From: Sipunculus nudus | Lineage: Eukaryota; Annelida; Sipuncula; Golfingiida; Sipunculidae | DNA length: 64,000 nucleotides | Direction: 5' to 3' | Assembly: GCA_026874595.1 (NCBI GenBank) | Contig: CM049308.1 | Coordinates: 43,781,327-43,845,326 of the forward strand | Part shown: piece after piece, positions 59,283 through 64,000 of the stretch | Layout: every line of letters starts with the position of its first letter | How positions within the stretch are numbered: position 1 is the first letter of the stretch | Position numbers and translations under genes: made by a program | Notes under the pieces: model-generated | What the model was told of the DNA's origin: nothing | The model's input: the letters and a program-made list of their open reading frames with translations, nothing else | Databases searched by the model: none

Positions 59283-60349
59283 TGTCTAAAACTATCCTTG
59301 TTCGGCTGTCTTATGCAATAATCTCAAAGATAATGACGACATTGACAATGCGAAGATTGTAATGGCTACGAATCTGGTAACATTCGTTTTTATCGGCGAA
59401 TGTAGCTTTAGCCTTAATTATACTTTCTTTGATGTTGGTTTTTTGGTTTGATTTGCATTGATGTTGAAGGCACCCGAGATTAAACGGAGCCCGAGGAGCT
59501 TGTGTATGGCGGCACGGTACAAACAACTACAGAGCTAGCACATGTTTGACACTGATCAGATCAGTTTGAGACAATGGAGCAAAACTAATAAATTAATATC
59601 AAACAGCCTGCTACAACAAAGTGGCCAATCAACAGCTAGATATTGCGTGGTGAGATTAGGGACACATAAGTAATCGGCAGCCATTTAATCAATTTATTGG
59701 TGGTCGAGCGAATAATATGCAGCTTTGCAACGTATGAATGATCAATCGTGAAATAAAGTGACACAATGTTTACCGCTTCACTTATGCTGTGTTTATCTTG
59801 TGAGCACATCATAGCATTACATGAGCAAGTAAACACATTAAGGTAACAACTGGGGATTGCATAATCCTTTGTGATCTAGTCTCGGGAACAACAACAGTAC
59901 AGTGGCTGTCACCTGAGGTGAGTGATCAGTGTCCGCCGGAGATGGCGTGTCCGTAATGTGTCCGTATTTGTCAGGTTCATTTACCCTTAGAATGTTGGTT
60001 TGAGTTGAAATCTGCTGTTCGTTGTCTGCAGTAGTGAGGTGTCCGCCTTTTAGAGGTTCCGCTTATAAATCACATATAGGGAATTTTGATGGGACTTAAC
60101 CATCTTGTCCACTATAGCCAGTTGTCCGCCTAAGTGTTGTGTCCGTTAGACCAGTTTTCACTGTAATTGGTATCCATACTCAATTCAAGATTTTGCCATC
60201 AGTGAGATGTATCTGTATTATAAATTTGCATTCAATATGCATATGTGGTAATTTTTAGCGAACTTGTGAGCTAATGCCTTGGTGTTGCGTCGTCCATCGT
60301 CTGTGTGTTAACCCATACTATTTGGAAAACGAGTGGAGCTAGCAGGTAT

Positions 60350-60875
60350 AGGTCTAGAGTTCAATCAGTGCAGCCAAGCATAAGGCATGTGATCCCCTCA
60401 TGGGTGACATGTGAACACCTCATGGGAACCACATGATCACCTCATGGGTGTCATGCCCCTCAGGGCTGCATGTGGAGCGAATCTGTGAGCTAATGCAATG
60501 GTATGGCTACTATTTCAGATTTAGCAACAGGCCAAAGGTCAGTCTGGATCTGTTTATAGCTTTGGCTGACTGCCAACTATATCAGATTAGTCAACAGGTC
60601 AAGAGTTCACTCAGTGCAGCCAGGTATAGGTCTGGAGTTCAATCAGTGCAGTAGCTGTATTCTATTTATAGCATTGGCAGACTGCCCACTGCATCAGATT
60701 TGGCACCAAAGTTCAGCCTGGATCTATTTATAGCTTTGGCAGACTGCCAACTGTGTCAGATTATGCAACAGGTCAAGAGTTCACTCAGTGCAGCCAAGTA
60801 CAGGTCAAAAGTTCACCCAGTCTGGCCGGGTGCAGGTCATGAGTTCACTCAGTGCAGTAGCCTGAGCCTGCAAAT
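60350..60875 (+). repeat. Minisatellite with AGGTCA-nn-AGTTCA motifs
   Basis: The counterpart of 9500-9745, with AGGTCAAGAGTTCA at 60596-60609 and near 60771, and variants near 60804 and 60835, interspersed with 'tatttatagctttggcagac'. Confidence 0.6.
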
Positions 60876-61469
60876 TTGTCACAGTTCACTAGGGGCAGCT
60901 GCCTTTCTCACCTAAGCCTGGTCAGCCCCATGCATCAGACTCAGGGTAAGTTTGATGTATTGGCCTGATATTTTGACCTGTCTGTGTGTCTTTGATGGCT
61001 TTCTCGTTCACAAGACAGGTGTCGCCACCTACAATGACTTTTGCACAGTGAATGTGCCTGCTTATATCTACAGAGGAGTTTGATATATCAGCCTGAAATT
61101 GGACATTTATATACATATCAAATAGCTTCAAATGTTGTATACAAGACTGGTGGTGCCTCCTACAATAATTTTTGCACAGTGTGTGTCCCTGCTTATTTTC
61201 AAGAGGGGTTTGATATATCAGTCTGAAATTGGGCATATGTATATATCTCTTATAGCTTTGTTTTATACAAGACTGGTGGTGCCAGCTTCAATCATTTTTG
61301 TTGTGTACATCCATGCCAGAGTTTTAGAAGTGATGTTTGTGTAATTGTTCCTTATTCAAATGTTTAGTACTTGCATCGTTCATATATATGAAAAGTAATG
61401 GTTCAGCAATGATGCATTTTACCTGGTGTATATCCCAGTGCACAGGTTCGCACAGGCTTTGTTCCATAA

Positions 61470-61630
61470 AAGAGCCATTGTTACACTTCAAGGCTGCCTA
61501 ATATCAAAACCACTCATCTGTTTTTAGTTATTTTAGTATTCATATTCTTCCATACATTTTCTGTTAACATACCAAAAATTAGGTCAGTACTGAGTATTGT
61601 TTTGAAGTAATGGGCCCGAATATAATGCAA
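61470..61630 (+). repeat. Family A-I internal fragment
   Basis: It contains 'ttgttacacttcaaggctgc', 'taatatcaaaaccactcatc' and 'gggcccgaatataatgc', matching A-I units without termini. It abuts a family C left end at 61631. Confidence 0.65.
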
Positions 61631-61753
61631 TTTTTAGCGAACCTGTGAGCTTATGCGATGGTGCGGCGTCATACTTCGTGCGTCGTATGTCGTGCGTCGT
61701 CTATACGTTAACCACAGCTCATTCAAAAACAGCAAGAGCTTGCATCACCAAAG
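61631..61753 (+). mobile_element. Family C left-end fragment
   Basis: TTTTT + AGCGAACCTGTGAGC at 61631, then a GTCGTGCG simple stretch and 'agcttgcatcaccaaag', where a family A-II element is inserted in the T-run. Confidence 0.75.
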
Positions 61754-63975
61754 TTTTTAGCTCAGCTGACTGAAAGTCATCTGAGCTATAGCGATCACTC
61801 TTTGTCCGCCGTCCGTCTGTCCGTCTGTCTGTCCGTCTGTCCGTTAACCAGGCACAAATCGTAACCGCTGGACTTAGAACCTTGTAACTTGGGATTCTGA
61901 GAGGTCAATGAAAAATCTCCTTGGAAACCAGAAATTAGGTCTCTGTTACCCATATCCTTCGAGCTATGGGGCCCCAAAGTACCCCCCAGAAAAGTCAAAA
62001 ATTTCATACAAAAACTTCAATATCTCATTAACTACTTGACTGATGGTCATGATTTTTGGCATACATATTGATCATGAGATGTTCCATCAATTCCTGCAGA
62101 CTGGTGGCACCACCTGTATTTTTAGATTTTTTACAAATTTTTTTCCTTAATTTTGAGACCTTTAAAAATGTGAACATCTGTTAACAGGGCACAAATCGTA
62201 AAGACTGGACCTAGAATCTTAATTCTTGACACACTGAGAGGTCCATGAAAAATCTTCTTGGAAACCAGAAATAAGGTCTCTGTTACATATATCCTTCGAG
62301 CTATGGGGCCCTAAAGTACTCCCCAGAGTAGTCAAAAATTTCATACAAAAACTTCAGTATCTCAATAACTACATCACTGATGGTCATGATTTCTGGCATA
62401 CATATTGATCATGAGATGTTCCATCAGTTCCTGCAGACTGGGGGCGCCACCAGTATTGTTCGATTTTTTACAATTTTTTCCTCTATTTTTGAGACCTTTA
62501 AGGATGCTGTCATCTGTTAACGTGGCACAAATCGTAACAACTGGACCTAGAATCTTCATTCTCCACACACTGAGAGAACTATGAAAAGTCTCCATGGAAA
62601 CCAGAAAATAGGTCTCTGTTACCCATATCCTTTGAGCTATGGGGCCCCAAAGTACCCCCCAGAATAGTCAAAAATTTCATACAAAAACTTCAATATCTCA
62701 TTAACTACATCACTGATGGTCATGATTTTTGGCATACGTATTGATCATGAGATGTTTCATCAGTTTCTGCAGACTGGTGGCGCCACCTGTATTTTTTAAT
62801 TTTTACGAATAGTTTTCTCCATTTTTGAAACCTTTAAAAATGTGAACAGCTGTTAACAGGGCACAAATCATAAAGACTGGACCTAGAATCTTCATTCTTG
62901 ACACACTGAGAGGTCCATGAAAAGTCTCCATGGAAACCTGGAATAAGGTCTCTGTTACCCAAATCCTTTGAGCTGTGGGGGGGGGGGGGCTCCCAATAAC
63001 CCCCCAGAATAATGGAAAATTTGATAAAAACAAACTGCAACATCTCAATAACTACAACACTGATGGTCATGATTTTTGGCATACATATTGATCAAAAGGT
63101 GTTCCATCAGTTCCTGCAGACTGGTGGCACCACCTGTATTTTTTCAAATTTTCACAATTTTTTTTCTCTATTTTTGAGACCTTTAAGGATGTAGTTATCT
63201 GTCAACAGGGTAAAAATCGTAACGACTGGACCTAGAATCTTCATTCTTGACACACAGGGAGACCCATGATAAGTCTACATGGAAATCTGAAATTAGGTCT
63301 CTGTTACCCATATCCTTTGAGCTATGGCACTCCAAAGTACAGCTCAGAATAAATGAAAATTTGATACAAAAGCTTAATATCTGAACAGCTAATGCAGAGA
63401 TCACCATAATTGTTTGCATGGATATTGATCATGGAGTGTTTCATCAGTTTCTGCAGACTGGTGGCACCACCTGTATTTGTTCGGGTTTTACGAAATTTTT
63501 CTCTATTTTGGAGACCTTTAAAGATATGAACATATCTTTACCGGGTTCCTCCGCCGCTGCCACGTTCATTTCCAGAGAGCTCCTCTGAGACTAATGGACC
63601 TATTTTTCCAAAACTTACACAAATTATCGGGTCACATGTGAACTGGTGCCTAACTAATTTGCGTTGACCTCTGACCTTTCCTCTCTATCCAGCGTCCATT
63701 TGTGCGTTTGTTTCCACACATAAACCCTCATATCTCGGGAACCGTTTGACCGATCAGGAAATAAAATTTGTACAAATGTAGCCCTTGGATTGCTTTATAA
63801 CATACACAAAAAATGGTGGTGCCACCTGTTACCATGTTTGCATAGTGTCCATCTGTTTATCTGCCTTGTGTTAAAATCACTCATATCTCTGCAGTGAATT
63901 GACTAATTTACCTGAAATTTGTCATGCGTATACATCCTAGAGAACTTTCTTGATTTTATGACAGGTGGCACCACC
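61754..63975 (+). mobile_element. Family A-II element, cut at the window edge by another insertion
   Basis: The left end is TTTTT + AGCTCAGCTGACTGAAAG (61754). Five ~337-bp units begin near 61852, 62187, 62524, 62859 and 63208, followed by palindrome modules (from about 63535) to 'ggtggcaccacc' at 63975. A 13-G run occurs at 62977-62989. The order matches 25561-37413. Confidence 0.8.
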
Positions 63976-64000
63976 CAGGGCTTGAAATTAGCGCCGGACC
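63976..64000 (+). mobile_element. Probable left terminus of another hAT element (window edge)
   Basis: The module sequence that normally reads 'ccacctacattc' switches after 'ccacc' to CAGGGCTTGAAATTAGCGCC. That start resembles hAT termini and the inverted block ending at 37775. The rest lies outside the window. Confidence 0.5.

Larger units (their letters stand above)
52535..60163. mobile_element. pogo/Tigger-like DNA transposon, 7,629 bp, with nested A-I
   Basis: The left end CAGTGAAACCTGTCTAA and the right end (reverse complement CAGTGAAAACTGGTCTAA) are flanked by TA at 52533-52534 and 60164-60165. The unoccupied site at about 9182-9190 in the family C paralogue reads continuously. TA duplication with CAGT...AACCT ends fits the pogo/Tigger branch of Tc1/mariner. 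A fossil HTH-like segment lies near the right end on the minus strand. Subtracting the A-I element at 54777-57398 leaves ~5.0 kb, much of it (TA)n and AT-rich filler. No intact transposase is present. Confidence 0.75.
51083..61330 (+). mobile_element. Family C element split by a pogo-like transposon
   Basis: The left end is TTTTT + AGCGAACCTGTGAGC at 51083. The body parallels 7906-9185 to 'ggattataaa' at 52532. After the 7.6-kb insertion it resumes 'attggtatccatactca' at 60166, matching 9185 onward, and continues through the half-site minisatellite and palindrome modules to about 61330. A further partial C left end is nested at 60252. No right terminus is recognised. Confidence 0.75.

Overview
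This window looks like repeat-dominated nuclear DNA from an invertebrate, most likely a bivalve mollusc. The pointers are strong AT richness, no dense gene order, a spliced transposase gene, and several dispersed families built from a T-run, a terminal palindrome, a CCGT-type microsatellite and long-unit tandem repeats, an architecture known from mollusc and insect Helitron-like (HINE/DINE-1, 'pearl'-type) elements. I found no intact host gene and no tRNA or rRNA gene. Nearly all predicted small reading frames are accidental frames inside repeats.

Three T-run-targeted families, named here A, C and D, make up most of the window. Family A begins TTTTT + AGCTCAGCTGAC and ends GTCAGCTGAGC...GGTCCCTTGTTT. 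It exists as A-I (a dimer of ~680-bp units plus a tail) and A-II (an array of ~337-bp units). Family C begins TTTTT + AGCGAACCTGTGAGC, and its one visible right end is CTAG + T-run. Family D begins TTTTT + ATGCCCCCGCC, carries ~180-bp tandem units, and ends with a perfect hairpin followed by CTAG. Copies sit inside one another. The flanks of each insertion rejoin into continuous older sequence, so many boundaries can be read to within a T-run.

Layout. 1-1,850: fragments of older elements and a degenerate minisatellite. 1,849-7,907: an A-II copy split by an A-I copy that is itself split by another A-I. 7,906-11,063: a family C copy. 11,167-16,500: an A copy holding two head-to-tail A copies. 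16,636-17,600: an array rich in AGGTCA half-sites. 18,490-40,460: one family C copy split by a D element (18,672-20,411) and by an 18,474-bp hAT transposon (20,570-39,043) with 14-bp terminal inverted repeats and an exact 8-bp target duplication. The hAT carries a two-exon, minus-strand transposase pseudogene and has been inflated from ~6.6 kb by an 11.9-kb A-II element that contains further A copies. 40,460-42,000: an inverted partner of the window's first 700 bp and a 330-bp PIF/Harbinger-like MITE. 42,048-51,020: four elements nested concentrically. 51,083-61,320: a family C copy split by a 7.6-kb pogo/Tigger-like element (52,535-60,163) with a fossil HTH segment. 61,631-64,000: a C fragment, an A-II copy, and at the window edge the apparent first 25 bp of another hAT element.

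No recognisable autonomous Rep/Helicase gene for families A, C or D lies in the window, so those copies are treated as non-autonomous.
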